Assembly (NCBI RefSeq): GCF_001542625.1
Contig: NZ_CP016279.1
Coordinates: forward strand, 9,920,001-9,984,000
DNA from: Streptomyces griseochromogenes
Lineage (GTDB): Bacteria > Actinomycetota > Actinomycetes > Streptomycetales > Streptomycetaceae
Direction: 5' to 3'
Length of the DNA stretch: 64,000 nt
Part shown: positions 17,689 through 28,350 of the stretch, one piece after another
How the letters are laid out: each line of letters begins with the position of its first letter
Position numbering within the stretch: the first letter of the stretch is position 1
Program-made: the position numbers and the translations under genes
Notes under the pieces: generated by a model
Databases searched by the model: none
Told to the model about the DNA's origin: nothing
What the model saw: the letters and a program-made list of their open reading frames with translations, nothing else

Positions 17689-19071
17689 TCAGGAGGCCTT
17701 GGCCTTCGCCTCGGTCTTGGCCGCGGCGGCGACCGGCGCCGGCTTGGCGGCCTCGTAGAACTCCTCGCGGGGGTTCTCCATGGCGCCGAGCGAGACGACC
17801 TCGCGCTTGAGGAACATGCCGAGCGTCCAGTCGGCGAAGATGCGGATCTTGCGGTTCCAGGTCGGCATCGCCAGACCGTGGTAGCCACGGTGCATGTACC
17901 AGGCGAGGCGGCCCTTGAGCTTGATCTTCATCTTGCCCATGACGATCATCGCGACGCCCTTGTGCAGGCCGAGACCGGCGACCGCACCCTTGTTGGCGTG
18001 GCTGTACTCCTTCTGCGGGAAGCCCCGCATGCCGGAGACCACGTTGTCGCCGAGGACCTTGGCCTGGCGCAGCGCGTGCTGGGCGTTCGGCGGGCACCAG
18101 GCGTTCTCGATGCCGGCCTTGCGGGAGGCGACGTCCGGCACCTGGGCGTTGTCGCCCGCGGCCCAGATGTAGTCCGTGCCCTGGACCTGGAGGGTGGGCG
18201 CGCAGTCGACGTGGCCGCGCGGACCGAGCGGGAGGCCGAAGCGGGCCAGGGCCGGGTTGGGCTTGACGCCGGCCGTCCAGACGATCGTGTTGGAGTCGAC
18301 CTCGAGGCCGTTCTTCAGCACGACGTGGCCGCCGACGCAGGAGTCCATCGAGGTGGAGAGGTAGATCTCCACGCCGCGGCTCTCCAGGTGCTCCTTGCCG
18401 TACTGGCCGAGCTTGGGGCCGACCTCGGGAAGGATCTTGTCGGCGGCGTCGACGAGGATGAAGCGCATGTCCTCACGGGACACGTTCTTGTAGTACTTGG
18501 CCGCGTCGCGGGCCATGTCCTCGACCTCGCCGATGGTCTCCGCACCCGCGAAGCCACCGCCGATGAAGACGAAGGTGAGCGCCTTGCGGCGGAGCTCCTC
18601 GTCGGTCGTGGAGTCGGCCTTGTCCAGCTGCTCGAGGACGTGGTTGCGCAGGCCGATGGACTCCTCGATGCCCTTCATGCCGATGCCCTGCTCGGCGAGG
18701 CCGGGGATCGGGAAGGTGCGGGAGACCGCGCCCATCGCGATGACCAGGTAGTCGAAGGGCAGCTCGTACGCCTCGCCCACCAGCGGGGCGATCGTGGCGA
18801 CCTTGCGGTCCTGGTCGATGGTGGTGACCCGGCCGGTGAGGACCTCCGCCTTCGGCAGCACGCGTCGCAGCGGGACGACGACGTGGCGAGGGGAGATGCT
18901 GCCGGCGGCGGCTTCGGGGAGGAAGGGCTGGTAGGTCATGTACGACCGGGGGTCGACGACCGTGACGGTCGCCTCTCCGTAGCGCATCTTCTTGAGGATG
19001 CGCCGAGCTGCGTACAGGCCTACGTACCCACCGCCTACTACGAGGATCCTGGGACGCTCCGTGGTGCTCAT
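17689..19071 (-). CDS. ndh: type II NADH dehydrogenase (NDH-2)
   Basis: This encodes 460 residues. Two Rossmann folds are visible: the FAD site VVGGGYVGLYAARRI near the N-terminus and the NADH site FVFIGGGFAGAETIGEVEDM near residue 170. The AAGDNAQVPD motif, typical of the flavin-binding end, is present. The C-terminal part is an amphipathic membrane-binding region with a Lys/Ala-rich tail. It oxidises NADH and reduces menaquinone without proton pumping, at the inner face of the membrane. I chose ATG 19071; the upstream open frame is non-coding leader. Rex-like operators lie upstream, consistent with control by the NADH/NAD ratio. Confidence 0.92.
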   Translation of the reverse strand: MSTTERPRILVVGGGYVGLYAARRILKKMRYGEATVTVVDPRSYMTYQPFLPEAAAGSISPRHVVVPLRRVLPKAEVLTGRVTTIDQDRKVATIAPLVGEAYELPFDYLVIAMGAVSRTFPIPGLAEQGIGMKGIEESIGLRNHVLEQLDKADSTTDEELRRKALTFVFIGGGFAGAETIGEVEDMARDAAKYYKNVSREDMRFILVDAADKILPEVGPKLGQYGKEHLESRGVEIYLSTSMDSCVGGHVVLKNGLEVDSNTIVWTAGVKPNPALARFGLPLGPRGHVDCAPTLQVQGTDYIWAAGDNAQVPDVASRKAGIENAWCPPNAQHALRQAKVLGDNVVSGMRGFPQKEYSHANKGAVAGLGLHKGVAMIVMGKMKIKLKGRLAWYMHRGYHGLAMPTWNRKIRIFADWTLGMFLKREVVSLGAMENPREEFYEAAKPAPVAAAAKTEAKAKAS

Positions 19072-19313
19072 GCCATCGAGTATCCACCCGCCTTGGCAGG
19101 GGTGCTCGTGCGCCCCTTCACAAGGTCCGACAGGGCCTGTGCTAAACTCCGCGGCCCGCGTGACGCAGGTCATGACGGCGAGGGGGAACCACTGGGCGGT
19201 CTGACCCGTTGTCAAGGCCGCGTGAGCTGCCTCTCTGGGCACGCGGGGTGCTCGTGAGCATCTCGCGACACCCCCGGAACAACCCCTTCCGGGCCCCCCT
19301 TACACCCACCGTC

Positions 19314-19325
19314 TGAACATGTTCA
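19314..19325 (-). promoter_or_regulatory. second Rex-like palindrome
   Basis: TGAACATGTTCA is a perfect 12-bp palindrome with the TGAAC/GTTCA half-sites of Rex operators but shorter flanking matches. It lies about 66 bases from the stronger site. Confidence 0.4.
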
Positions 19326-19390
19326 AACGGCTCAGCGGCCCCTGGAAGGGCCAACCGGCCCCACTTCGGGGTTCCACGACCCGGAAATCC

Positions 19391-19408
19391 TTGTGAAGAA
19401 CTTCACGA
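19391..19408 (-). promoter_or_regulatory. Rex operator (ROP) candidate upstream of ndh
   Basis: TTGTGAAGAACTTCACGA matches the Rex consensus (TTGTGAA, four variable bases, TTCACAA) at every conserved position except one near the right end. Rex is the redox-sensing repressor first described in Streptomyces coelicolor, and ndh is among its known targets. The site is about 320 bases upstream of the start codon, implying a long leader or a distal promoter. Confidence 0.65.
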
Positions 19409-19515
19409 ACTTTTCCGACCGGCCGTCACCGAGGGGCCCCTGAGGACCCCTCAGCCCCGCTCAGACGTTATCCGACCTGCTCAGCCGACGGCTACTGGCC
19501 AGTAACAAAAGAGAG

Positions 19516-21078
19516 CTACGCCACCGACCACGCGATGCCGTCGAGGATGTCGTGCTCGCTGACGACGACCTCCTCGGCGCCGGTCCGCTCCATGATCGCG
19601 AGCAGCACGAGGGCGCCCGCGCCGATGACGTCGACACGGCCCGGGTGCATGGACGGGATCGCCGCGCGCTCGGCGTGCGTGGAACGCAGCAGCCGTTCGG
19701 TGATCTCGCGGACGCGCTCGCGCGAGATGCGCGAGTGGTGGATGCGCTCGGAGTCGTACTCGGGCAGGTCCTGGGCGATCGCGGACACGGTCGTCACCGA
19801 GCCGGCGAGGCCGACCAGGGTGCGTGCCTCGCGCAGCGGGACCGTCTCCTCGGCGAGGTCCAGGGCGGCCTCGATGTCCGCCCTCATGGCGGCGATCTGC
19901 TCCTCGGTGGGCGGGTCGCTCACCTTGCCGTCGTGCACCAGGTGCCGTTCGGTCATCCGCACGCAGCCGACGTCCACCGACCGCGCGGCCGACACATGGC
20001 CGTCGCCGACGACGAACTCGGTGGAGCCGCCGCCGATGTCCACCACCAGGTACGGCCTGGCCATGTCTTCGCGGCCCTTGAGTTCCTTCGTCGCTCCCGT
20101 GAAGGAGAACTCGGCCTCCTGGCCGCCGCTGATGACCTCGGGTTCGACACCGAGGATGTCGACGACACCGCGCACGAACTCGTCCCGGTTCTCCGCGTCC
20201 CGCGAGGCGGAGGTGGCGACGAACCGCACCGACGCGCCGCCCAGTTCGCGGATGACGTCCGCGTACTCACGGCAGGCCGCGAAGGTCCGCTCCAGCGCCT
20301 CGGGCGCGAGCCGGCCGGTGCGGTCCACGCCCTGGCCGAGCCGCACGATCGTCATGCGCCGGTCCAGCTCCAGCAGCTCGCCGGTGGCCGGGTTGACGTC
20401 GGCGACCAGCAGCCGGATCGAGTTGGTACCGCAGTCGACGGCGGCGACACGGGTGAACCCCTCGGCGACCAGCGGCCGGTGGGCGAAGAAGCCGCTGCGG
20501 ACCTCGGCGGGGTCGAAGACCGCGCCCTGCTCGCCCGGGTGCTCGTCCGCCGGATCGGGCGCCTGGAGCGGCTGCACGCACGGCCCCTTGCGCCACCACT
20601 CGGGCAGCATGGCGATCGCCTCGTCGCCGAGCGGGTTCACGCCCGGGCCCGCGGCCAGCGAATGGGCCACCAGGACGTGCAGGCACTTCACGCGGTCCGG
20701 CATGCCGCCCGCGCTCGGGAAGCCCTCCAGGACCTCGATCTCGTCCCGGCGCCGGATGTAGTCCTCGTGCGCGGCCCGGTAGGCGGCGGCCAGTTCGGGG
20801 TCGCTCCCCAGCCGCTCGGTCATCTCCTTCATGACGCCGTCCGCCTCCAGCGTGCCGATCGCCGAGGCGGCGCGCGGGCACGTCAGGTAGTACGTCGTCG
20901 GGAAGGGCGTGCCGTCCGGCAGCCGCGGGGCCGTCTCCACGACGTCCGGCTGCCCGCACGGGCACCGGTGCGCGATCGCCCGCAGCCCACGCGGCGGACG
21001 CCCGAGCTGCTGCTTGAAGGCCTCGACGTCCGCGTCGGTCGGCTCGGTGCGCGGAGTGGGCGGCGGAGGCGTTTCCAT
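19516..21078 (-). CDS. DUF501 domain fused to Ppx/GppA exopolyphosphatase-family phosphatase
   Basis: This encodes 520 residues. Residues 1 to about 168 look like a DUF501 protein (LGRPPRGLRAIAHRCPCGQP, then YYLTCPRA and a closing LPEWWRKGPC). Residues about 209-520 are a Ppx/GppA phosphatase of the ASKHA fold, with phosphate-1 loop VAAVDCGTNSIRLLVADV, phosphate-2 loop LVVDIGGGSTEFVVG, and GLAGSVTTVSA. The family hydrolyses polyphosphate or pppGpp. The two units usually occur as neighbouring genes. Here there is no stop between them and no good start at the Ppx boundary. It follows divIC by 28 bases in the same operon direction. Confidence 0.88.
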   Translation of the reverse strand: METPPPPTPRTEPTDADVEAFKQQLGRPPRGLRAIAHRCPCGQPDVVETAPRLPDGTPFPTTYYLTCPRAASAIGTLEADGVMKEMTERLGSDPELAAAYRAAHEDYIRRRDEIEVLEGFPSAGGMPDRVKCLHVLVAHSLAAGPGVNPLGDEAIAMLPEWWRKGPCVQPLQAPDPADEHPGEQGAVFDPAEVRSGFFAHRPLVAEGFTRVAAVDCGTNSIRLLVADVNPATGELLELDRRMTIVRLGQGVDRTGRLAPEALERTFAACREYADVIRELGGASVRFVATSASRDAENRDEFVRGVVDILGVEPEVISGGQEAEFSFTGATKELKGREDMARPYLVVDIGGGSTEFVVGDGHVSAARSVDVGCVRMTERHLVHDGKVSDPPTEEQIAAMRADIEAALDLAEETVPLREARTLVGLAGSVTTVSAIAQDLPEYDSERIHHSRISRERVREITERLLRSTHAERAAIPSMHPGRVDVIGAGALVLLAIMERTGAEEVVVSEHDILDGIAWSVA

Positions 21079-21106
21079 GACTGTCTTCAGCTGTCTTTCT
21101 GTCGGT

Positions 21107-21583
21107 TCACTGGTCGGAAGCGTCGGACTTGTCGACGCCGTCCCAGACGTTCGCGTACCAGGGCCGGTGGGCGGCCCCGAGGTCGGCGCGGGACTGCTTG
21201 GCCGCGCCCGGGTCGATCACGATGTACCCGGTCTCACCTGGCATCACATAGTGCAGCCGACGCCGGATCTGCTGCTTGGCGTAGGCGTCGTCCTGCCAGC
21301 GCGCCTTGAGGTCGCGCAGTTGCTCGACGCGTTTGCGGGCCCGCTCCTGCTGCCGTTGCTGGTCGGCGATCTCGGCGCGCTGGGACACGTACTGCCGCAT
21401 CGGGTAGGCGAGCGCGACGATCAGCGTGCACAGCACCAGGGCGAGCAGGGCGGCGCGGCCGGTGAGCCGGGAGCGGCGCGCCTGGCGCTTGGTCTGGGAG
21501 CGGTAGACCCGGGCCGCCGTCTGCTCGCCGAGCAGCCTGAGCCTGGTCGCGGTGGAGAACCGGTCCCGGTCCTTCACGGCCAT
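21107..21583 (-). CDS. divIC: DivIC/FtsB-family septum formation initiator
   Basis: This encodes 158 residues with bitopic topology. A basic cytoplasmic N-terminus of about 45 residues precedes a single membrane helix (ALLALVLCTLIVALAYP), an extracytoplasmic coiled coil (RAEIADQQRQQERARKRVEQ) and a short C-terminal domain with RRRLHYVMPGETGYIV, the conserved DivIC/FtsB block. DivIC works with FtsL and FtsQ in the divisome and is needed for sporulation septation in Streptomyces. I chose ATG 21583 with GGCGGGG upstream. The gene lies directly after eno, an order conserved across actinobacteria. Confidence 0.9.
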   Translation of the reverse strand: MAVKDRDRFSTATRLRLLGEQTAARVYRSQTKRQARRSRLTGRAALLALVLCTLIVALAYPMRQYVSQRAEIADQQRQQERARKRVEQLRDLKARWQDDAYAKQQIRRRLHYVMPGETGYIVIDPGAAKQSRADLGAAHRPWYANVWDGVDKSDASDQ

Positions 21584-21607
21584 GTTCCCCGCCTCCCGTT
21601 CCACGCG

Positions 21608-21652
21608 CGTACGTCCCCGCACACGGTACGGGACCGAGTACGGGGACGTACG
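21608..21652 (-). terminator. inverted repeat between eno and divIC
   Basis: Perfect 12-base arms at 21608-21619 and 21641-21652 flank a 21-base loop. They lie in the 100-base gap after the eno stop. It may terminate or attenuate transcription into divIC. Confidence 0.55.
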
Positions 21653-21683
21653 TACGACTGGCTAGGCCTTACGCCAGGTTGGG

Positions 21684-24190
<2,507 letters not shown>

Positions 24191-24266
24191 CGACGACTGT
24201 TCCCGGGCGATCGCTGGCAGGACTCGGCGTTGCGATGGCCGGGGCTCGTGGTGACGAGCGGCCTCG

Positions 24267-24296
24267 ACCGTAGACATGCGCTCGGCGGAATTTCAA
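24267..24296 (-). promoter_or_regulatory. rpfA promoter candidate
   Basis: On the minus strand, TTGAAA (24291-24296) and TACGGT (24267-24272) are separated by 18 bases. Transcription would start near 24260, giving a leader of about 245 nt that contains the riboswitch. Confidence 0.5.
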
Positions 24297-24375
24297 AGAC
24301 GATCAGGGCTTCTGAGACTCATCCCACACTTTCACCAAACCGGACATTAGCCGTGAAGCAGGGCGTCAACTCCCG

Positions 24376-25419
24376 CTATTTTCCACCGTTTTCCGTACCG
24401 ACATCCAGGGTCTGACCGGGAGCGATCTGGTTCGCGTCGGCGCCGATGGCCTTCTTGTTCTCGGCGTAGAGCGCGCGCCATCCGCCGTCGACGTCAAGGG
24501 AGTCGGCGATGGAGCAGAGGGTGTCTCCCTCGCGGACGGTGTAGGTGCCGGCGTCACGGGAGGCGTGACGGCCGGACGGAGCGGCACTCTGACCGTTCGC
24601 CGCGGTTTCGTCCGCACTGCCACCACGGTGACGTCCGCCACTGCTGAGGGCGCCGGTGTCGACCAGGCTCCAAGAGCCGCCGGTCTGATTGGAATTGTCC
24701 GAGTCTTCCCTTGCGGGGTCCGCGGTGGGGGACTCGCTGCCCTGCTCGCTCCCGGGGTCAGGACGAGAGGATTTGTCGGACTTAGGCGTATCGGCACCCT
24801 TGCGCTTGCCCTCGCCGCTCTCCTTCCCCTTCTCCTTGCCCTTCTCGGAGCCGGTGTCCTTGCTCTCACTCGGGGACGGCTTGACCTTCTCACCCTTGGA
24901 CGAGTCGGACGAAGACGGCGAATCAGGAAGTCCGGACGAGTCGGAATTATCTCCAGATTCTGACGGCCCATCGGCTCCTTGGGAGTCGCCTTCCTGCGAC
25001 GAGCCGGAACCGCCGACGCCCGTGTCGACGTCCACGGAGCCGGAGTTGGAGGTCAGACCGGAGAGGAGGGCACAGGTGGCCCAGGGGGTGGTGCCCTGGT
25101 CGTCGAGGATCTTCTCGGCGACGGCGATCTGCTGCGAACGGCTCGCCTGGTCGGCACTGGAGGCATACGCGGTGCCGCCGTACTTGTCCCAGTCGTCCTG
25201 GGATATCTGCAGGCCGCCGAAGTACCCGTTGCCGGTGTCCGCGCTCCAGGAGCCACCGCTCTCGCACTCGGCCACCTTGTCCCATGTGGTGCCGTCCGCC
25301 GCACTGGCGCTCGCGGCACCGAGCAACGGGATGGCGATGGCGGAGCCGGTCACTCCGGCCGCGACGAGGAGGGCCGGGGCCTGACGGGGGCGACGGTGAC
25401 GGCCGTTCCCGGAGAGCAT
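24376..25419 (-). CDS. rpfC: resuscitation-promoting factor with long acidic linker and LysM domain
   Basis: This encodes 347 residues. A signal peptide covers about residues 1-40 (ending ASASA). The Rpf domain follows with C52 and catalytic Glu53 in AECESGGSW, and GNGYFGGLQIS. A low-complexity linker of about 150 residues, rich in Ser, Asp, Glu, Lys and Gly, is much longer than that of RpfA. A LysM domain ends the protein (YTVREGDTLCSIADSL and IAPGQTLDVG). It is a secreted muralytic enzyme. The symbol follows my recollection that the gene next to rpfA in S. coelicolor is called rpfC. Start ATG 25419. Confidence 0.88.
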   Translation of the reverse strand: MLSGNGRHRRPRQAPALLVAAGVTGSAIAIPLLGAASASAADGTTWDKVAECESGGSWSADTGNGYFGGLQISQDDWDKYGGTAYASSADQASRSQQIAVAEKILDDQGTTPWATCALLSGLTSNSGSVDVDTGVGGSGSSQEGDSQGADGPSESGDNSDSSGLPDSPSSSDSSKGEKVKPSPSESKDTGSEKGKEKGKESGEGKRKGADTPKSDKSSRPDPGSEQGSESPTADPAREDSDNSNQTGGSWSLVDTGALSSGGRHRGGSADETAANGQSAAPSGRHASRDAGTYTVREGDTLCSIADSLDVDGGWRALYAENKKAIGADANQIAPGQTLDVGTENGGK

Positions 25420-25490
25420 GCGGATGCCTTTCGTGCGACAACGGGGACCGCGCGGCGGATGGAACTCGGAGCGCCACGCTGATGGGTGAA

Positions 25491-25520
25491 CGTATAGGCA
25501 GACGATCACTTGTCACAAGT
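25491..25520 (-). promoter_or_regulatory. rpfC promoter overlapped by a 13-bp palindrome
   Basis: On the minus strand, TTGTGA (25513-25518) and TATACG (25491-25496) are spaced by 16 bases and form a good promoter. The -35 hexamer lies inside ACTTGTCACAAGT (25508-25520), a palindrome around a central C, which could be a repressor site. Confidence 0.55.
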
Positions 25521-25587
25521 TAATGCCGCGCAGATCACGTGAAGATCACGGTATTGAACGTCGGACGGTTCGCCTCGGCCGGTGTGT

Positions 25588-26856
25588 TCAGGGGGCGGGC
25601 GTGAACTCCACGGGGAGTGTGCGCAGGCCGCGCATGATGAGCCCGCCACGCCAGCGCAGCTCGGCCGGATCGGCCGCGAGCCGCAGATCGGGGAGCCGGG
25701 TCAGGAGGGTGGCGAGAGCGGCCTGGCCCTCCAGCCGGGCGAGGGGGGCGCCCAGGCAGTAGTGGATGCCGTGGCCGTAGCCGAGGTGCTGGTTGTCCCG
25801 GCGGGACAGGTCCAGCACGTCCGGGTCGGCGAACCGCTCCGGGTCCCGGTCGGCGGCGGCGAGCACGACGAGCACCGGGTCGCCGGCGGCGATGTCCTGC
25901 CCGCCGATGGTGAGCGGCCGGGTGGCGAACCGCCAGGTCGCCAGCTCCACCGGGCCGTCGTAGCGCAGGAGTTCCTCGACTCCGGTCTCCAGGAGGTCCT
26001 TCTCCCCGGCGGCCAGGGAGGTCTGCAGGCGGTGGCGCTGCTCGGGGTGGGTGAGCAGGGCGTAGGTGCCGTTGCCGATGAGGTTGACGGTCGTCTCGAA
26101 GCCGGCGAACAGGAGGATGAAGGCCATGGCGGCGGCTTCGTTCTCGGTGAGGTGCTCGCCGTGGTCGGAGGCGCGGATGAGGCCCGAGATCAGGTCCTCG
26201 CCGGGAGTGGGCTCGGCGGGCAGCGCCTCGCGCTTGCGGTGGATCAGCTCGGCGAGATAGCCCCGCATCTTCTTGACGGACCGCGCGACCCCGCCTCTCG
26301 GCCCTCCCCCGTGCCGGATCATCATGCCCGCCCAGTCCCGGAAGTCGTCCTGGTCCTCGCGCGGGACGCCGAGCAGGTCGCAGATCGCGTAGATGGGCAG
26401 CGGGAAGGCGAACTCGTGGATGAGGTCGGCGGAGCCGGTCTTGGCGAACCCGTCGATGAGGCGGTCGGTCAGCTCCTGCACCCGGGGCGCGAACTCGGCG
26501 ACCCTGCGGGGCGTGAACGCCTTGCTGACCAGCCGGCGCAGCCGAGTGTGGTCCGGCGGGTCGATGTTCAGCAGGTGCGTCATCAGCTCGGCCTTGCGCT
26601 CGCCCGGGATGCCGGTCTTGCCCTTGGCGTGCGCGGGCTCGTCGTGATGCGCGGGGTTCTTGCTCAGCCGCTGGTCGGCGAGGGCCTGCTTGGCGTCGGC
26701 GTACCGCGTGACCAGCCAGGCCTCGACCCCGCTGGGCAGCCGCGTCCGGTGCACGGGGGCGTACTCGCGGAGCCAGGCGTAGGCGGGGTAGGGGTCGGTG
26801 GCGAACTCCCAGGTGAAGAGGTCGGGGGCCGTCGGGGGGTGGAGCTGCTCGGTCAC
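25588..26856 (-). CDS. cytochrome P450 monooxygenase
   Basis: This encodes 422 residues. The heme ligand is Cys367 in GYGHGIHYCLGAPLARLEG, the I-helix oxygen-binding motif is LLFAGFETTVN, and the K-helix ExxR motif is EELLR. The length and motifs match soluble bacterial P450s of CYP105/107 type. The substrate cannot be predicted, and no ferredoxin gene is adjacent. The start GTG 26856 overlaps the stop of the small upstream gene in a GTGA arrangement. The only good ribosome-binding site (AAGGAG) runs into the start codon, so translation is probably coupled to the upstream gene. Confidence 0.92.
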   Translation of the reverse strand: MTEQLHPPTAPDLFTWEFATDPYPAYAWLREYAPVHRTRLPSGVEAWLVTRYADAKQALADQRLSKNPAHHDEPAHAKGKTGIPGERKAELMTHLLNIDPPDHTRLRRLVSKAFTPRRVAEFAPRVQELTDRLIDGFAKTGSADLIHEFAFPLPIYAICDLLGVPREDQDDFRDWAGMMIRHGGGPRGGVARSVKKMRGYLAELIHRKREALPAEPTPGEDLISGLIRASDHGEHLTENEAAAMAFILLFAGFETTVNLIGNGTYALLTHPEQRHRLQTSLAAGEKDLLETGVEELLRYDGPVELATWRFATRPLTIGGQDIAAGDPVLVVLAAADRDPERFADPDVLDLSRRDNQHLGYGHGIHYCLGAPLARLEGQAALATLLTRLPDLRLAADPAELRWRGGLIMRGLRTLPVEFTPAP

Positions 26857-27092
26857 TCCTTGACGGTATCGGGAGCGGACGCGAGGTCCGTCACGGCTCT
26901 CCTGTGGCCGGCGGCGGCAGCCTGGCGGATCCGGTGGCCGGCCCATCGGCGCAGCAGATGACTGAGCACCACCCTGGCCTCGCCGACGCCCACCTCCGCA
27001 CGGGGAGAGACCTCCCGGTGCGCCGCCCGGGCCACGGCGTCGACCGTGGCGGGTCCGTCGTCGGCCGCGGCGCCCATCACCGCGAGCCACAC
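26853..27092 (-). CDS. small unknown protein translationally coupled to the P450 gene
   Basis: This encodes 79 residues from GTG 27092, with normal protein composition (AVMGAAADDGPATVDAVARA and RVVLSHLLRRWAGHRIRQAA). The same frame stays open and coding-like further upstream (about 20 more residues including VEPGAEEYADTSPYV) but has no ATG, GTG or TTG there. The true start is therefore uncertain: GTG 27092, a rare start codon, or a lost start. Its TGA overlaps the P450 GTG. I recognise no family. Confidence 0.55.
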   Translation of the reverse strand: MWLAVMGAAADDGPATVDAVARAAHREVSPRAEVGVGEARVVLSHLLRRWAGHRIRQAAAAGHRRAVTDLASAPDTVKE

Positions 27093-27205
27093 ATACGGTG
27101 ATGTGTCCGCGTACTCCTCGGCGCCCGGCTCAACGGTAGTGAGAGGGCCACTACTTGACGCCCCGTGTGCCCCAAGTCCCCCTGCGGAATTCGTCCTCCG
27201 CCCGA

Positions 27206-28174
27206 TCAGCCCTCCGTCTTCCTGATCGCGTCCCGGTACACCCGCGCCGCCGCCCGCAGTGCCGCCTCCGGATCCACGCCGTCCGCCTCGGCGCGCACCG
27301 CCAGTGCCAGCAGTTCGTAGCCGATGCCCTCGCCCTGGGGCAGGGGCACGTCCAGGTCAGCCGTGCGGGCGCGGGAGGCGAGCTTGGCGGCGAGGGCGAG
27401 GCCGGGCTGACCGAGCGGGACGCCCTCGGTGACCGAGGTACGCCGCTTCTCCTCCGCCTTGGTGCGCAGCCAGTGCTCCTTGACGTCCTCCGGCGTCTCG
27501 GCCGTCTCGTCGCCGAAGACGTGCGGGTGACGGTGGATGAGCTTGGCGACGATGCCGCCGGCCACGTCGTCGATGGAGAACGGCGCGTCCGGGTCCTCCT
27601 CGGCGATGCGGGAGTGGAAGACGACCTGGAGCAGGACGTCGCCCAGCTCTTCCCGCAGCTCCTCGCGGTCGCCGGCCTCGATCGCCTCGACCAGTTCGTA
27701 CGCCTCCTCGATGCCGTACTTCGCGAGACCCAGGTGGGTCTGGCGGGACGACCAGGGGCATTCGGCGCGGATGCGGTCCATGACCTGGACGAGGTCGAGG
27801 AGGCGGGCGCCGGGCAGGTCGTAGGAGGCGGGGAGCAGCTCCAGCTCGGGCATGCGGACGCGGCCGGTGCCGGCCAGGCGGGCCAGGCCGTCGGTGAGGG
27901 CGGGCTCTCCCTCACCCATGGCCACGACCACCACCGTCCGCCCGCCCGCGCAGGCTTCGACCAGCTCCTCGGCGGTGGGGGACGCCTCCGCCACCGATAT
28001 CCCGGCCTCGCGCAGATACGGCAGCTGCGGATGCGCGCCGTCCGCGCACAGCACGGCGTCGGCGGCGCGCAGTACCTGCCATGCCGGCCAGGACAGCAGG
28101 CCGGGCGCCACCCGGTGGCTGGTGGTGAGCAGGACGATGCGGCCGGGTGCGGCTTCGGGGGTGGTTTCGTTCAC
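27206..28174 (-). CDS. mazG: MazG-family nucleoside triphosphate pyrophosphohydrolase
   Basis: This encodes 322 residues. The C-terminal two-thirds is MazG: KYGIEEAYELVEAIEAGD, EELREELGDVLLQVVFHS and DDVAGGIVAKLIHRHPHVF carry the EExxE and ExxD metal-binding pattern. The first 110 residues resemble a shrunken tetrapyrrole-methylase domain, as in YabN-type MazG fusions, but look degenerate. MazG removes non-canonical or excess NTPs. GTG 28174 is preceded by GGAG; another GTG at 28192 is possible. It lies downstream of the SurA-like lipoprotein gene, as in other actinobacteria. Confidence 0.88.
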   Translation of the reverse strand: MNETTPEAAPGRIVLLTTSHRVAPGLLSWPAWQVLRAADAVLCADGAHPQLPYLREAGISVAEASPTAEELVEACAGGRTVVVVAMGEGEPALTDGLARLAGTGRVRMPELELLPASYDLPGARLLDLVQVMDRIRAECPWSSRQTHLGLAKYGIEEAYELVEAIEAGDREELREELGDVLLQVVFHSRIAEEDPDAPFSIDDVAGGIVAKLIHRHPHVFGDETAETPEDVKEHWLRTKAEEKRRTSVTEGVPLGQPGLALAAKLASRARTADLDVPLPQGEGIGYELLALAVRAEADGVDPEAALRAAARVYRDAIRKTEG

Positions 28175-28350
28175 GCTCCGAACGTAACCCACGGCGCGAA
28201 GGCGCGGGCGCGGTTGTCCACAGGGTCGAGCGGGTCATGTGATCGTATGACCGGCATCCCTGCTCAGACCGGCGCCGTCCCTGCTCACCGCCGCCCCGAC
28301 GAGGCCGGCTCGGCGGCAAGCCCCGTCCGCTCGCTCCCGCTTCTGTGCGG

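Larger units (their letters stand above)
19072..19515. other. long leader/regulatory region upstream of ndh
   Basis: I see no gene in these 444 bases. It contains two Rex-like palindromes (19314-19325 and 19391-19408). A perfect 12-bp palindrome TACTGGCCAGTA (19493-19504) lies 11 bases beyond the stop of the ppx fusion gene. The ndh promoter should lie here. Confidence 0.6.
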
